Shown piece by piece: positions 1-11,956 of a DNA stretch of 64,000 nucleotides. Origin of the DNA: Paroedura picta (Eukaryota > Chordata > Lepidosauria > Squamata > Gekkonidae); the NCBI RefSeq assembly GCF_049243985.1, contig NC_135372.1, positions 101,955,318-102,019,317 on the forward strand, read 5' to 3'. The notes under the pieces are model-generated. The model was given only the letters and a program-made list of their open reading frames with translations, had not been told where the DNA came from and ran no database searches. How positions within the stretch are numbered: position 1 is the first letter of the stretch; every line of letters begins with the position of its first letter. The translations under genes and the position numbers were made by a program.

Positions 1-589
1 GTCTCTTATTCAATTTACAGGTATGGGAAATTGTAGTGCTGCTTGTGACATCATCCTAAACTTGTTTCTACTGGAATCTCTTTTACTGAAGCCTATTCTT
101 GGTACATAGCAGCAGGGGGCGCTCTTGTGCTGGCTTCCAGGCCAGGGGCTGTACTATGAATAATGATGATGGGTGTGCCAGCAATTGAGACAAACAAGCA
201 GAGAAAGAGATGGGTTTTGCATTTGGGATGCTGTGCTGGCTGAAGGCTGGTTCTCAGCAACATCTGCTTGGAGAGTTTAAAGTAATGTATTAAACTAGAC
301 AACTGACACATAATAAAGAAAGGTGAATAAAGTTAAATCAAGCTGTGACAGCCTGAGTTTGCTGCTTTCAGGCAAAGAAGAACAATTCCTGCCTGATTGT
401 GTCTATAGTTTCCACTGGCAAATGACAAGGGAATTCCTCTGGACCAGCTGCTCTGTTGGGCTGGTGATGCTTGAAAATGGCTTTTCACATCTGCAAAAAA
501 TGTTGGGAGCCATTGCAAGATTTGTGCCAGTTTTCTACAGAGATGACAGGAGGGGGAGAACAAAGAAACATTTCCAGATCTATATATCT

Positions 590-682
590 AATAGCAACAT
601 GACCCCCCCCCCCCCGCTGCCGCTGCTGCTGCCGCCAATCTGTGGATCCTTAAATCCAGGACCAACCCCGATGCTAAACATT
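590..682 (+). repeat. Unclassified dispersed repeat, copy A
   Basis: It shares 'atagcaacatg', a C-run, 'ctgtggat' and 'taaatc' in the same order with 33205-33290. This copy also has a 13-base poly-C run and a (GCTGCC)-like insert. No family was recognised. Confidence 0.45.
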
Positions 683-690
683 TTCCTGTA

Positions 691-1539
691 AACTTAGGGT
701 ACTCCTCATGTTTGCAGAAAAACTGTGAAAAGTTTTTTCATATACATTAGGGGGTTAAACTCCCCCCAAGCAAAAAACAAAAAACAATAAGCGTTGTCTG
801 CTCTTGCAAAGAGAACGCACTTGCCAGTTGAGCTGGTGGGGCTACTGTCGCTGCTGATGTCAACTCTGGGCCTGGCTGCCATGCCGGAGGATGCCAGGAG
901 CAGCTATTGTTCCGGGCCCGGCTGCCAAAGCAGCAGACTCCAGCTCTGGCTGCACCAATGAAGCAACGTAGGAGCCACTCCCTGCCTGGATGCTGAGAGC
1001 CACTTTGGGCTTGGAGTGGTCCCCAGATACCGATGCTGTTGCTGCAGGCGGGGCTGGAGTCCTGTGATGGAGGGGGAGGGGAGAAGTGGGATCCCCCCCT
1101 ACAAGTCTCACAGGCCTCCCACTTGTTAATGTATAATTTCTGAACCTTTAAAAGGAACATCTTGTAGAAGTTGCCTCCTATCTTCACCTTATGCTTTCTT
1201 ATTTGAGAGTAAGCCCCATGGAACTTCATTCTGTGTAACCATTCATAAGCCCAAGCTTTCATCTCACACCTTACATGCCAGAGAGCACCAACTTATCACC
1301 AGCTGTGTGCTTCACTAAGAAATGTAGCCAAGTGAAGCTGCTTGAAGAGGACCTTTCCATGTTCTCTGTTTGCAAACATGCCTGCCACGTTCACACTTTT
1401 GTCAGATCAAATGTAAAGGTTTGGTGTACACCTACAAACAAACAAACAAACACCACAGTGTGTCAGGTGGTCTTGTAACGACAACTAAAATGAAATCCTT
1501 GGACAGCTTGTAGGCTGGAAAGGATTGCCCAGATCTGCA
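691..1539. other. No gene seen; contains a GC-rich block
   Basis: Bases 800-1110 are GC-rich and CAG/CTG-rich in an AT-rich setting. They give overlapping Ala/Pro/Ser-rich open frames of 83 and 171 codons on the minus strand with no recognisable domain. I treat these as compositional. Confidence 0.5.

Positions 1540-1602
<63 letters not shown>
1540..1602. repeat. (AAT)n microsatellite, about 21 units
   Basis: An uninterrupted AAT tract of 63 bp. It reads as a poly-tyrosine open frame on the minus strand, which is not a gene. Confidence 0.98.
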
Positions 1603-1603
<1 letters not shown>

Positions 1604-1753
1604 TGTGCTTCTGCTAGCTGTAATAGGGAAATAGCAAGGAATAGGTGGCCTACTTTGCATTAATTGCTTCAGTGTATAAGAGGTAAAAATAGTCAGTGCC
1701 ACCTGATTGCCTATAACTGACATTGTAATTCCCCCTTTGAATTTCTTCTAAAG

Positions 1754-2119
1754 CAGTGGTTCTCAACCTTCCTAATGCCCAACCATAAAATTATGCAAAT
1801 GTTCTTTCACAGAAATTAAACCAAAACTGACTAATGGCGTGTTCATTATTGTATATTAATTGTTTTTTTTCCCGGGGTTTCTCAGCTCAGTCCTGCCTCT
1901 TGTCCCACTGAGCTGCGCCACCACCTGGAGCGCCTGGCAGGAGACTGCGCTGCACTGAAGGTACTGCTGGAGTGGCTGGAGGCTGAGCAAGGGCGTCTGC
2001 AGGAGGAGCAGCGACAGTAGCAGCACCCCCCTGGCCAAGCTGCTTGCCCTGCTGCGACTCCTGTGAAAGGGTCGTTCGACCCTCCAAAGGAGTCCCAACC
2101 CTCAGGTTGAGAACCACTG
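1754..2119. mobile_element. hAT-type non-autonomous DNA transposon with 8-bp TSD
   Basis: The terminal inverted repeats are CAGTGGTTCTCAACC at the left and GGTTGAGAACCACTG at the right, a perfect 15-bp match. They are flanked by the direct repeat TTCTAAAG (1746-1753 and 2120-2127), the 8-bp duplication of hAT transposons. The 366-bp body has no transposase. The ends are AT-rich, but the centre (about 1880-2050) is GC-rich and exon-like (separate entry). Confidence 0.93.
1885..2010 (+). pseudogene. Exon-like coding fragment inside the hAT-type element
   Basis: After a polypyrimidine tract and cag (1862-1887), one plus frame runs in the reading CPTELRHHLERLAGDC then AALKVLLEWLEAEQGRLQEE, ending at a TAG near 2018. 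It is GC-rich, leucine/glutamate-patterned and coiled-coil-like, unlike transposon ends. It may be a captured host exon; I do not recognise the source. Chance composition is the alternative. Confidence 0.35.
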
Positions 2120-2129
2120 TTCTAAAGTG

Positions 2130-2210
2130 TCCTTATTTTCATAGAATTATAGAATCATAGAGTTGGAAGGGATCTACAAGATCATCTAGTACAACCCCTT
2201 GTACAATGCT
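2130..2210 (-). mobile_element. CR1 LINE 3' terminal fragment
   Basis: TAGAATCATAGAGTTGGAAG and the following 'gatctacaag...tagtacaacccctt' are the reverse complement of the CR1 3' end, best preserved in this window at 3925-3975. Confidence 0.85.
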
Positions 2211-2289
2211 TTGCTATAACTGACTATATTTTAACAAATATGTAATATTCTGATTGGATTCCAAGAGGATGCATTTAGCTATTATGCCT

Positions 2290-2462
2290 GATAGCCGTAT
2301 CCTGGGTGATCAAGGGCCAGTCTCACACTTCCTCACACTAGTCTACCTCACAGGGTTGTTGTGATAAAATGGATGAGAGCCGAATGATATAAGCTGCTCC
2401 TCAGGGTTCATATTGGGAAGAAAGGCAGGGTGTAAATAAGGTAAATAAACAAATAAATACAT
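2290..2462 (+). mobile_element. tRNA-derived SINE relic (Sauria-type, headless)
   Basis: It retains the body 'gggtgatcaagggccagtc', 'ctacctcacagggttgttgtg' and the tail 'gggtgtaaataaggtaaataaa'. The tRNA-like head is lost or strongly diverged. Confidence 0.75.
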
Positions 2463-3605
2463 TGAACAGAATATGATAGAAATGCTTATACCTAATATTA
2501 AATATGGGCTCCAGTCAGTTGCTTTCTGTGTTTTCAAAAGCAAATTCTACCAAATGTCATACTGAGTTTTCAATTCACTTTGTTTTTCATTTTAGAGGTT
2601 TTTAGATATGCTTTATATGAAGGTTGCAAACTACAAAATCTTCTTCACGCTTCCCAAGTTCAGTGCTCTTGCAGTACAGTGTTTTCCTCTTCAGGTATGC
2701 TTTGTTTTGCTTTGCTTTGGAATAATTCCTGTGGCAGCATACATATGGAAACTGTTATCACATGTTTTTTCCCCAGGAAAGATCTGCAAACTGGACACTA
2801 GATTCCTAAAAGTACTGTGTTGACTTGTGCTGAAACCCACTGCCACAATAACCACACAAAAGTTGTAGATCACCACCAGTCCTTCTTCACCAGGCATTGT
2901 GGCATCGTGCAGTGGCGAGTAATTGTTTAGAAAAGGAAGTTCTTTTCAATTAAACGCAAGAAAGTATGGCTGGAAGTTGAGGAGGGAGGTTGCTAAGCAA
3001 CCACAGATTTACAAGGGCTTCAGCTGACATTTCTCTTGAATATGTGAGATGATGGAGTTGGGCAATGTATTAAACAACATATCTTACAATGAGTGTTTTC
3101 AAATGATAGTTTTCACTAGCTTTCTTTAGGAGTACTATCAAATATTTACTACCCGATTTGTTAAAAAGTATTTACCAGAGCCAGCCAGCTTTTCAAAAGA
3201 AATTGATAACCCAACCTCCTTCTCCATTTTGCTTTCCTCAGATTAAGCAGACATATTTAGCAAATTCCACCCGTTAAAAAAACTATGACTTCCGTATGGA
3301 AATGTCTAGACAAATTTCTCTCCCATGGTAGGATTAGATAGCTTTATTTTACATTTTCAGCTTTTTTTTTCAGGAACATTTTCATTACAAAAAATGATTT
3401 TAAATTATTATCTGGCTGTGCTGATTGGGTTAACTACATGGACTGTATTATTACAAGGTGCTGCTAGTATGGGACATCAAAAGGCAGAGAGAGCAATCCT
3501 AAACAGACCAACTCAGGTCCCTACTTTGGCCTTTTCAGTGGGACTTACGACCAGGAAAAACTAGAACAGGTACATTTGCTCTGCTGTATTAATATTTTCT
3601 CAGCC
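2463..3605. other. No gene seen
   Basis: AT-rich unique-looking sequence. A short stretch at about 3495-3560 (ending 'ttcagtgggacttac') resembles the squamate repeat also seen near 9225-9260 and 11905. Short open frames have no recognisable domain. Confidence 0.5.
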
Positions 3606-3990
3606 TGGAGAAAAGGAGGTTGAGAGGGGACATGATAGCCCTCTTTAAATATTTGAAAGGTTGTCATTTGGAGGAGGGCAGGATGCTGTTCCCATTGGCT
3701 GCAGAGGAGAGGACATGCAGTAATGGGATTAAACTACAAGTACAACGATATGGGCTAGATATCAGGAAAAAGTTTTTCACAGTCAGAGTAGTTCAGCAGT
3801 GGAATAGGCTGCCTAAGGAGGTGGTGAGCTCCCCCTCACTGGCAGTCTTCAAGCAAAGGTTGGATGCACACTTTTCTTGGATGCTTTAGGATGCTTTGGG
3901 CTGATCCTGCGTTGAGCAGGGGGTTGGACTAGATGGCCTGTATGGCCCCTTCCAACTCTATGATTCTATGATTTTCTATGATTTTCTAAT
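3606..3990 (+). mobile_element. CR1 LINE, 5'-truncated 3' end
   Basis: The frame from 3620 reads MRGDMIALFKYLKGCHLEEG and ends near KQRLDAHFSWML, the C-terminus of the CR1 ORF2 protein. It is followed by the 3' UTR ('ggttggactagatggcctgtatggcc') and a tail of imperfect ATTCTATG/ATTTTCTATG repeats. The copy is severely 5'-truncated, as usual for CR1. Confidence 0.92.
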
Positions 3991-6044
3991 ATGCAATCTT
4001 CCCACATAGGCTATTATGAAAGAAAATAAAACCCAGGCAGACACAGGCATTGCAGAACATTATTTAAGGCAATACTTTATTGGGATGCTGTATTGACGCT
4101 CCAGGACTGAGCCTTTAATCTTAGGTGGTGGTTTCTTTGTTCCTGGAATAACTGCATTTTTGGTTAGCTGAGTTTCTGATAAACACTGACACTGCTGATT
4201 TATTATCTACTTCTTGGTTCCCAAGGATACCGTGTATATTTCATTCTACAATGCACTGTTCCTAACCTAAAGGTGAAAGCTTCAAAATATCAATGTCTCT
4301 TCTATTCTCCATGGGTATTTATCTTTTTCCCTTACATAATCTTTATTTCATGCAGTTTCTGCACAATAAATCCCCTTTCTTTTGCTGCAGTTTCTTGTTC
4401 TTTCCGCTTCATTGAATTTCCTCAGTATTTCTCTGTCACATCTCCAGCAAAAGTGAAAGGTCGATGCCACTGCTTCTTTGATAAGTAATACTCGATAAGA
4501 TTGAGCTTGCATTGAGACTTGGGTACACACTGATCCTGCAGATCCTCGGACTACAGAACATCGAGGCACTTCTCAAAATGGTTCCAACAATCTATGCTGC
4601 AAAGCAGAGACATCCCTCGATCAGCACAGGCATGACAAAGGCACTAGTGTGAATCCCCACAAATGATACGTCATCTTAATGGCTACACTACTTTCTTCAT
4701 TTGTAGTGTGACATATGGGGGGGGGGGTTCTAAGCTGAACCCCCATTGGTCCTCAAAGAGAGAAAGATCTTGTATTATACACACATACATTCTATTAGAA
4801 GGAATTTTGAAATATTAATTCAGCAAATCAAGTAAATACAACACAACAAAACAAGCAACACAGAAAACAACGAAGGCTAGTTTAGTCCTGAACATTGGAG
4901 AAATTGCACATTATATTCCTGCAAATGAAGGTCATGAATCAAGCGTTCTTACTACATTGCAGCAGCAGATACATAGGTGCAGACCTTTGGAACTAAAACT
5001 AGTACAGCCTTCTTTGGGCATCAGGACAGTTATAATTTGGGGCTTGCCCCAGTCAGGCAATGACTTTGAACCAACTAGAATCCATGCCTGCTAGAAGCCT
5101 CCAGAAAATTACCTCAGCGCTCTACTTCTTCCCTCCCATCATCAATATCATGTTTCTCATGGAACCAGTTATCCCAGGCAAGGCTTTGTCCTTGAGGATG
5201 ATAAGAGAACTGGGTGCAGCCAGATCCAAATTAGGAACACCTGCAGAATGGAACCAAGTAAACTTGACTCCCCTCAACCCTTGGGAGGAGGGATTTATTT
5301 ATTTTCTACTTGAACTTTTAGTCCACCTTATCTCCACAGACTCAGGACTGGGGGGTTGCTTTGCTTAACACTGTATTCAGTTATGCCAGCATCATTTGTT
5401 CATGTGTCAGATTATAATCGCTCACCTAAGTCCCTTTTCTTGGTCTTGGTATCATATGCAGCAGGTTTTGTTTTGAACTGATCTTGAGTTGAAATAAATT
5501 TATTTGAATGTTCATATAACATGCTGTTTCTTTCTGATCATTGAATTTGCATGCCCTTTTTCTTTTCTCGAGCAGTGCTTGGTGTTTAGGAATAAAATAC
5601 CGGGGTTCACATTTGTCTCAGAATAGCAATCTGATCTGAAAACTCTTCCCCTTTTGGTTATTGCATAGAGACTCTCTGTACTCTCTGGACTTTAGAGTCG
5701 CTCTGGGAACTTACCATGGATACTTTCACCCATCCTTTCTTTTATATGGCTCAGTTTTAGTTCCTTGACACTGAAAACAGATGCTATGGCTGAATACGGT
5801 GAAAAATTAAGCCTTGCTCTTGACCCATTATGTTCAGGTCTGTTAAGCATGGGAGTCTTTCCCCTTTTGCCAATTGTGTTTGTTGTTATTCATGCAAATA
5901 GGTCTGAGAGGAGGCAGCGCTTGTTGTTGTGACAAAGGCCAAGATACTCCCTACAGTGGGAGGGAGAGAAAAGTAATATTATCTGACATCTGTCTCCCAA
6001 CAGATTCCCTCCATCTTCCTTTAAGCAATATTAAATGAGTTGTG
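3991..6044. other. No gene seen
   Basis: Unique-looking DNA with a G10 run at about 4717-4726. A TTTATTTATTTTCTACTTG stretch near 5290-5350 may be an old LINE 3' end. No open frame resembles a known protein. Confidence 0.5.
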
Positions 6045-6150
6045 CTATGTTGTTGTTGTTAGTTGCGAAGTCGTGTCCGACCCATCGTGACCCCATGGAC
6101 AATGATCCTCCAGGCCTTCCTGTCCTCTACCGTTCCCTGGAGTTGTGCTA
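6045..6150 (-). mobile_element. RTE/Bov-B LINE 3' fragment
   Basis: After (TTG)n, the sequence 'gttgcgaagtcgtgtccgac' and 'catcgtgaccccatggac' is the reverse complement of the Bov-B 3' end, whose tail is shared with squamate SINEs. About 105 bp remain. Confidence 0.85.
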
Positions 6151-7320
6151 TATTGAGGTCCAATATTACAAAAGGCTACTGTGGGCTTTTAGTCGTTCAA
6201 AGTAATATAAAGACCTTTAGAAAACAGCACACCAGTGGCCTCAAATAGTCTTATCCCAATCCCTTGTAAGTGTTTTTTAAAAATTAAAACAATGTATCAG
6301 AAAAAGTCTGATACATCCCTCAGAGGAACTGCTGATAACATGCAGGAAAAGGACATTTCGGAAATTACCCATAGGCTGGGGTGGTTGTTTGTTGGCACTC
6401 CCCATAGCAGGAGGAATTACCTGAACTGGGTGGATCAGTTTCTGCTGAGATAAATGCAGCCACTCCATTCTGTGTGACAGAATAAATACATTTGGCAGGC
6501 TGACGTGTCCAAACTTCACTCGGCACAAGGGAGCCTCTCCCATGCTGTGCAGCAGCAGAAAACGTACATCCCAGCTTTCTTAGACACAAGATCCACCCTC
6601 TCCCCAAGCATATCAAGTTAATGTTCAGAGGTTTGTGTACTTTTTTTTTAACAGAAGAGACTCAACTTTATGTATAGGTGCACCTCTCAGCTTCTCCTTC
6701 CTTTTCCTTTTCCCATGATACTTCATTTCATAATCAATAGCTTAGCTTCAGCTATCAGTGCAATCCCAAGCCCTAGTTTATGGTTAGTGGGAGTATAGAT
6801 GATGTGCTGGTTTCCTGCTGATTTCTGCATACACAACTGGTCTCATTGTTGACCCATAGCTGACTTTCTGCAAAATGAGATGCCAAAGCTGTCAACTATC
6901 TTTTATCTAGAAGCTTTGCTGTCCTGTTATATGGGGACTCTGTACTACAATCTTTATATTCTTCTCAATTATGTACATTGTAAATGTACACTGCAAATCT
7001 TGCATTTTGTACCAATGGCTTCTTAAAAATGGAGAAATAGTAATATTTTTCATTAAGTTCCTAAGGTCAAATGATAGCCTTAAATTCACCCAGGGCCCCT
7101 TGCAGCCAATTAACAATAGGATGGGCTGGAGAACAGGCTGCTCCACCCTCAGTTGTTATGATGTATGGGGACCTTCTGGGCAGTCATCTGGCAGCCTTCT
7201 CAGCAAGCCAATCAGTTGTTGGCAGCCTAGGCCAGCTTCAGGGGGATGGAATGGACCTGAATCACACAGACTTCTCCATTCTAGCCTGTTCCTGCCTTTC
7301 ATTAAGGTACACTGCCCCAC
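6151..7320. other. No gene seen
   Basis: No coding or RNA gene recognised. The last part (from about 7070) may belong to the retroelement fossil that follows. Confidence 0.45.
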
Positions 7321-7329
7321 CCATACATT

Positions 7330-8560
7330 CTGGGGTAGATCCTGCAAAGTCCACAAAGCCTGCCAGGGGGCGATGGTGGGCTTGGTCTCCTGAGATCTCC
7401 AGCTCCTCTAATGAAGATGCTCCACAAAATTCAGAAGAGGAGATGCCACAAGCAGCACAAGGCATCAAAGGGGCCCAACATATCTAAAAGTGGAAGGTTG
7501 TCAGGTGATTTCTCTTTGGATGAGGAGTCTTCTCACATTTCTGGGGACCATTGGGTAGTGGCCCCCCCATCCCAGGTTTGCCCACATGGAAAAGGAGGGG
7601 ATGGAGTGACCATATGAGGTTACAGCCATTTGAGGTTCCAGGTAGCCCTGAAGACCCTTGCTCATCTTGTCCATGTATAATTATTTTGATCACCTAGCCA
7701 CCCCTGGAATTCTCTTAGCCCACAAGGTCAGGGAGTGCATCTTTGATGTCCATTGTTAATATTTTCAAGTTTCTAAAGCTGGAGGCCAAGAAGGATAGAT
7801 GGTCCCTAGCTCAATAAAAGGAGTCATAAAAGGGGAAGCAGATTATACCTTTCATAATTGGAGGGTGGAGTATGCCATCATGGGTGTGGTTGAAGCTGCC
7901 TCTCCTGACTGTGGCTGGCACTTTTCCAACCATGTTGGGAATGTTTTGAGGGCTCAGGCTTTAGCTGGTAATGTTGCCACCATCAGTTACTATGAAGCCT
8001 CATACAGCAAGCAATCCAAGTGGGATCTGATAAATGACACACTTTGGCTGTTGATTGCCGAGCCCCGCATCGAAAGCAGGCTGGGTATAGCCATGGTGGC
8101 AAAAGGGAATGTTAGGTGAGACACAGGATGTGTTGGGAACACAATTAGGGAAAATACCCATATGTTAATGCAAATTTGTGTCACTTGTTTTGGCCCTCAT
8201 CCTAGGCTTTCCTGTCCCCTTTGGGGGCAGCTGACCCCCCAATAACAGGAAGAAGAAAGGGTCTGGCATCTCCCCTGCCCATGCCTCTGGTTCTGGAAAG
8301 CAATAGCAGGTTGGGCCTGACATCTACCTCCTTTTGCATGAGGCCTCTCCACCTTTTGCTGGATCAGTACCCCAACTGATCTGCTGACTGCTACCTTTGC
8401 TAAATTTTCCACATCCCCTTGGAATCAGGCAACCTTATATCCTCCCAAGAGATACCTGATGTTGTAGCCATTAAGGTGTCAAGAAGTGTGTAGCTAGTCC
8501 GGTCATAGGCCCCTTCAGTGCCCCCCCCCCACATCGATTACAGACACATACCTTCTTGCT
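7330..8560 (+). mobile_element. Fossil DIRS-like (tyrosine-recombinase) retroelement, gag to RT start
   Basis: Short separate plus-strand frames show, in the expected order, an acidic Ser/Glu-rich stretch (about 7390-7480), a capsid-like region with a W..D..LWLL pattern (about 7800-8105), a zinc-knuckle-like C..C....HP....C pattern (about 8170-8215), and the YPN..SAD / IP..SGNL patterns that precede the reverse transcriptase in DIRS-type elements (about 8360-8510). The copy is old and broken several times. The exact family and both ends are uncertain. Confidence 0.5.
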
Positions 8561-11500
8561 TTCAGGAGGAAAGATTCCAGACTTGAGCCCAATGCAAACC
8601 ACCTCCTTGACCTTTTCCCAGATGATCTTGTGGACTCTGGGCAGCAGCTGATCATGCAGGAATTTTAAAATTCCATTGTCCCCTCCTTTGATGTTCATAC
8701 TTGTTGCGGCAGCAATTCTTAGCTTTTGCTGCAACCACTGAGGACAGTGGCTCTTGGCCTGAATCTGAAGCCATGGTCCTCCAGATACTGCCTGCTTCAC
8801 TCCATCTGGTTCTCAGTGTGCTTCTATATCCCCCCCCCCTTAGGGTTGCAGATAGGCATTAGAAGAGGTCCCTCCCCAGTAAAAAAAAAAATTGCAGGTT
8901 CCTCAAATGCGATACAATTAGTACTTTCCTCTCTCTCATCTGTGGGTAAGGCATTCTGCCAGTACTATCAAAGCAGTTCAGGAGGTGAATGGACAGACAT
9001 TGCAGAGGTATGAGAAACTGTTACATAACATCATATGGAACAAATATTTCCACTCATGGCCCCAATTCTATTAAGTGGCCTGATTGCAGATGTATATAGT
9101 ATTTTATCTTAGGGCTCAGTGTTTACACAATCCCCATGTTTTGAAACTGTTTAAGCAGCCTGATGTTATTTTAGTCTTTCACGAGAAAAAAAATCCTAAA
9201 GAGGTCTATGCTGAATTTAACATAGGTCAATTCAGTGGGATTTACTCCCAGGAAAATGCACTGCATGTCTCCAGCCACATAAGCATCTCTTTCCATGCAA
9301 TTGCTCTATAGAGGTCTGTGGTTATGCCCGTGTACTATGTGTGCTTCTCGATTCCTTGTGCAAATGATCTGTAGAAAGTTTATCTTTGGGGATTCTGCAT
9401 CCAGTATTGGAAAATGAACAAAGAACCAAGGCAAGTATAATTAAGATAATTACATTAAACAACTCTACAAATATTGCTTTCAAAACGCAATGCTTGCCAG
9501 GGTGTCTAGCAAAAGCACAGCAGGGAGGAGGAACACTGATATGACTTAGTGAAATGTAACAGTTTATAGTACTTTAATAAAATCTCCTTTCACTGTTGTT
9601 CCATAGCAGCAGTTGTGACTCCTGTTGATTAGTGCTGCTTCTCATGCCTGTGTAGGAGTTTCTACGCATGTTGACAAACAGAGGGACAGAGGGAAGGAAG
9701 CAAGAGAGTCTGTGAGCTAATTTGCCTCTTGTATTACTGGGAGATATCAAATAGTCAGTGTTTTAAGGAAACACAGATAACGAGGAAACTGTTGGCAAAA
9801 GCATATCAAACATTTTGTGCGGTTTTTAAAATAAAAAGCTTATACTTGGGCAACATATTACTTTTCCTGCTGTCAAAGTGAGCTTTCTTTGATCCGAAAA
9901 TCAGTGAGGGGTTCAGCCAGATCCAGCTGGAGGATACTTTTTCAGGAGGCATTAGTGAAAGTCTCACAACTGTATCCAAAGAAGTTATCATTGAAAAGTG
10001 GACAGATACTTGCAGAAACGTGGTTCATGCTTTCGCTGATAGGTGAAGTAGATAAAAGATGTGCATACACAAATGGAAGAAAATATTTTCTACAATCCTT
10101 ATTTTTTCTTTCCAAGGAAATTTAACAATAACACCAAATGGGAAGAAAATCTTTGTGTTTGTCATGCCATGTAGATGCACCACTGAATGTTTCCATCATG
10201 GAGCCCATGTTTAAGAAAGCAAAGCTGTTACCTCCCTTCTGTTGGGCAATGCATAAATCCATGACAAATGTTGTGAGCTAAGGAGTGAGAATATTGTTGC
10301 CATCGCTGTGGATTTTAATTGCATCAAACATAGTTTGGATACAACTCTACAAAGGCCCCATTAATTACAGGCTGCCTTTGTTCTGAGGTCTCTGCAATAT
10401 CAGCTGCCCTCTATCGCAGTAATGGCTGTGTTTCCATGAAAACAGAATCCCCATGTGCGCTTGTCTTGTGCTTATTAGATATTATAAATTAATTTCTGCT
10501 GAAATGAGGGAGAATATTTAAATGTTTACTCCCCCTCCCCAACATTGATCTTTCTGAACCTAGTAGAATTTATCATGGTCTTGCAGTGACTTTTGCCTCT
10601 GCTCCTTTTGTTCCACCCTTACCATTAGCTTCAATCAATGTTGAATAATACATTATGGAAAACAGACTGCATCTTCAACAGTTATATTGCTGGGCAGAAG
10701 TGTGCTTATAAAAAAGCATAGGCTTTATTGGAATGCAGCGTTGGAACTGCTCTTTTAAGGCCATTCAGACCATAAACTTTTTTCAGTACAAAACCAGAAT
10801 AGCTGGATAGCAAGACTGACTCATAGTCCTAGTCTAAATTACAAGGGTTTCAGCAAGATATTTTTACATCTCATGTTATATGCTAAGGATGGTATTATTC
10901 CATTCAGCTTTTCCACTGATTTGACAAAGTACAGAGAAATGTATTTACACAGAGAGTTTTGAAAGCAATTTAAATACCCAGATGTTTCTTTTTTTAATTT
11001 TAAAAATGAATACTTATCAAGAAGTGATTAGCCTATTTATGCTCACATGAGTTTGTCCACATGGATTTGTGTACGTAATCATTGGGTCTATAGTCCTGTG
11101 CAGGACCTTGCTGTATAAAATGATTTCTTTAAACATGATTTTTCTACTTACAAGGACTATGACTTTATAGTTTGAGGCTACTGACTTACCCCCACCTACT
11201 TTTGACTTTACTCCATCCACATTACCTTTGATTATAACAACCTAAATGTGAGTATTTTTCTTGGGCATCTTAGTGCAAAGCATTTTATTGTCCTAGGTCA
11301 AAGAGAATCATGGAAGAGCAGAGGACATACCTATCCACTTTGCTGAAGTTCAGCCAGTCAGTGCTGTATCAGTGCCTGGAACAAGGCCCCTCTGAGAGCC
11401 CTATAAGTTCCACAGCAGTAGAAGGTGTGATTAAAAAAAATTTTTTTTAGAGAAGAGATAGCCAAAGATTTGTGGCACCTGTAAGTCTTATCCAGCTGGC

Positions 11501-11625
11501 AACAGGAGGCATTTTCAAGAAACTCCACCCATTCTAGCAGATAGGCTGGGGATCTCCCTTTGTGATACTGCACCATAATTGCTGTGGAAAATTATGCAAA
11601 GGCACAAATAAAGCGGTCATACTAA
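8561..11625. other. No gene seen
   Basis: Mostly unique-looking AT-rich DNA. Poly-C runs lie at 8521-8530 and 8830-8839. A scrap of the 'TCAGTGGGATTTACTCCCAGG' squamate repeat is at about 9230-9255. The stretch 10140-10500 is low in repeats and could be conserved non-coding DNA, which cannot be tested here. Confidence 0.45.
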
Positions 11626-11628
11626 CAA

Positions 11629-11956
11629 CGCAATCCTAAACAGAGTTAAGAAGAGTTTATTTTTATATGCTGCTTTTCTCTACCTGAAGGAATCTCAAAG
11701 CGGTTTTTCCTTTCCACTCCCCATAACAGACACCCTGAGAGGTGGTTGAGACTGTGAGAGCCCTGATATTACTTCTTGGTCAGAACAGCTTAATCAGTTC
11801 TGTGGCGAGTCCAGGGTCACCCAGCTGGCTGCTTGTGGGGGAGCGCAGAATCAAACCAGGCTCACTGCCGCTCTGAACCACTATACCAAGCTGGCTTCTT
11901 CTAATTTCACAGAAGTCAGTGGATTCCAAAAGGGGTAACTGTTTAGGATTGTTCTG
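11629..11956. mobile_element. Palindromic MITE interrupted by a SINE
   Basis: The left end 'gcaatcctaaacagagtta' (11630-11648) and right end 'gggtaactgtttaggattgt' (11935-11954) are inverted arms of the common squamate CAATCCTAAGCAGAGTTA-type miniature repeat. The arms are separated by a minus-strand SINE (11650-11900). Confidence 0.7.
11650..11900 (-). mobile_element. tRNA-derived SINE, (TTC)n-tail family
   Basis: The reverse complement of the 20162-20440 copy: tail 'aagaagagtt', body 'gacaccctgagaggtg', head ending 'ccaagctggcttctt'. It is diverged and inserted in a palindromic MITE. Confidence 0.88.

Noticed and set aside
1463-1723. Poly-tyrosine protein on the minus strand
   Set aside because: It is the translation of the (AAT)n microsatellite.
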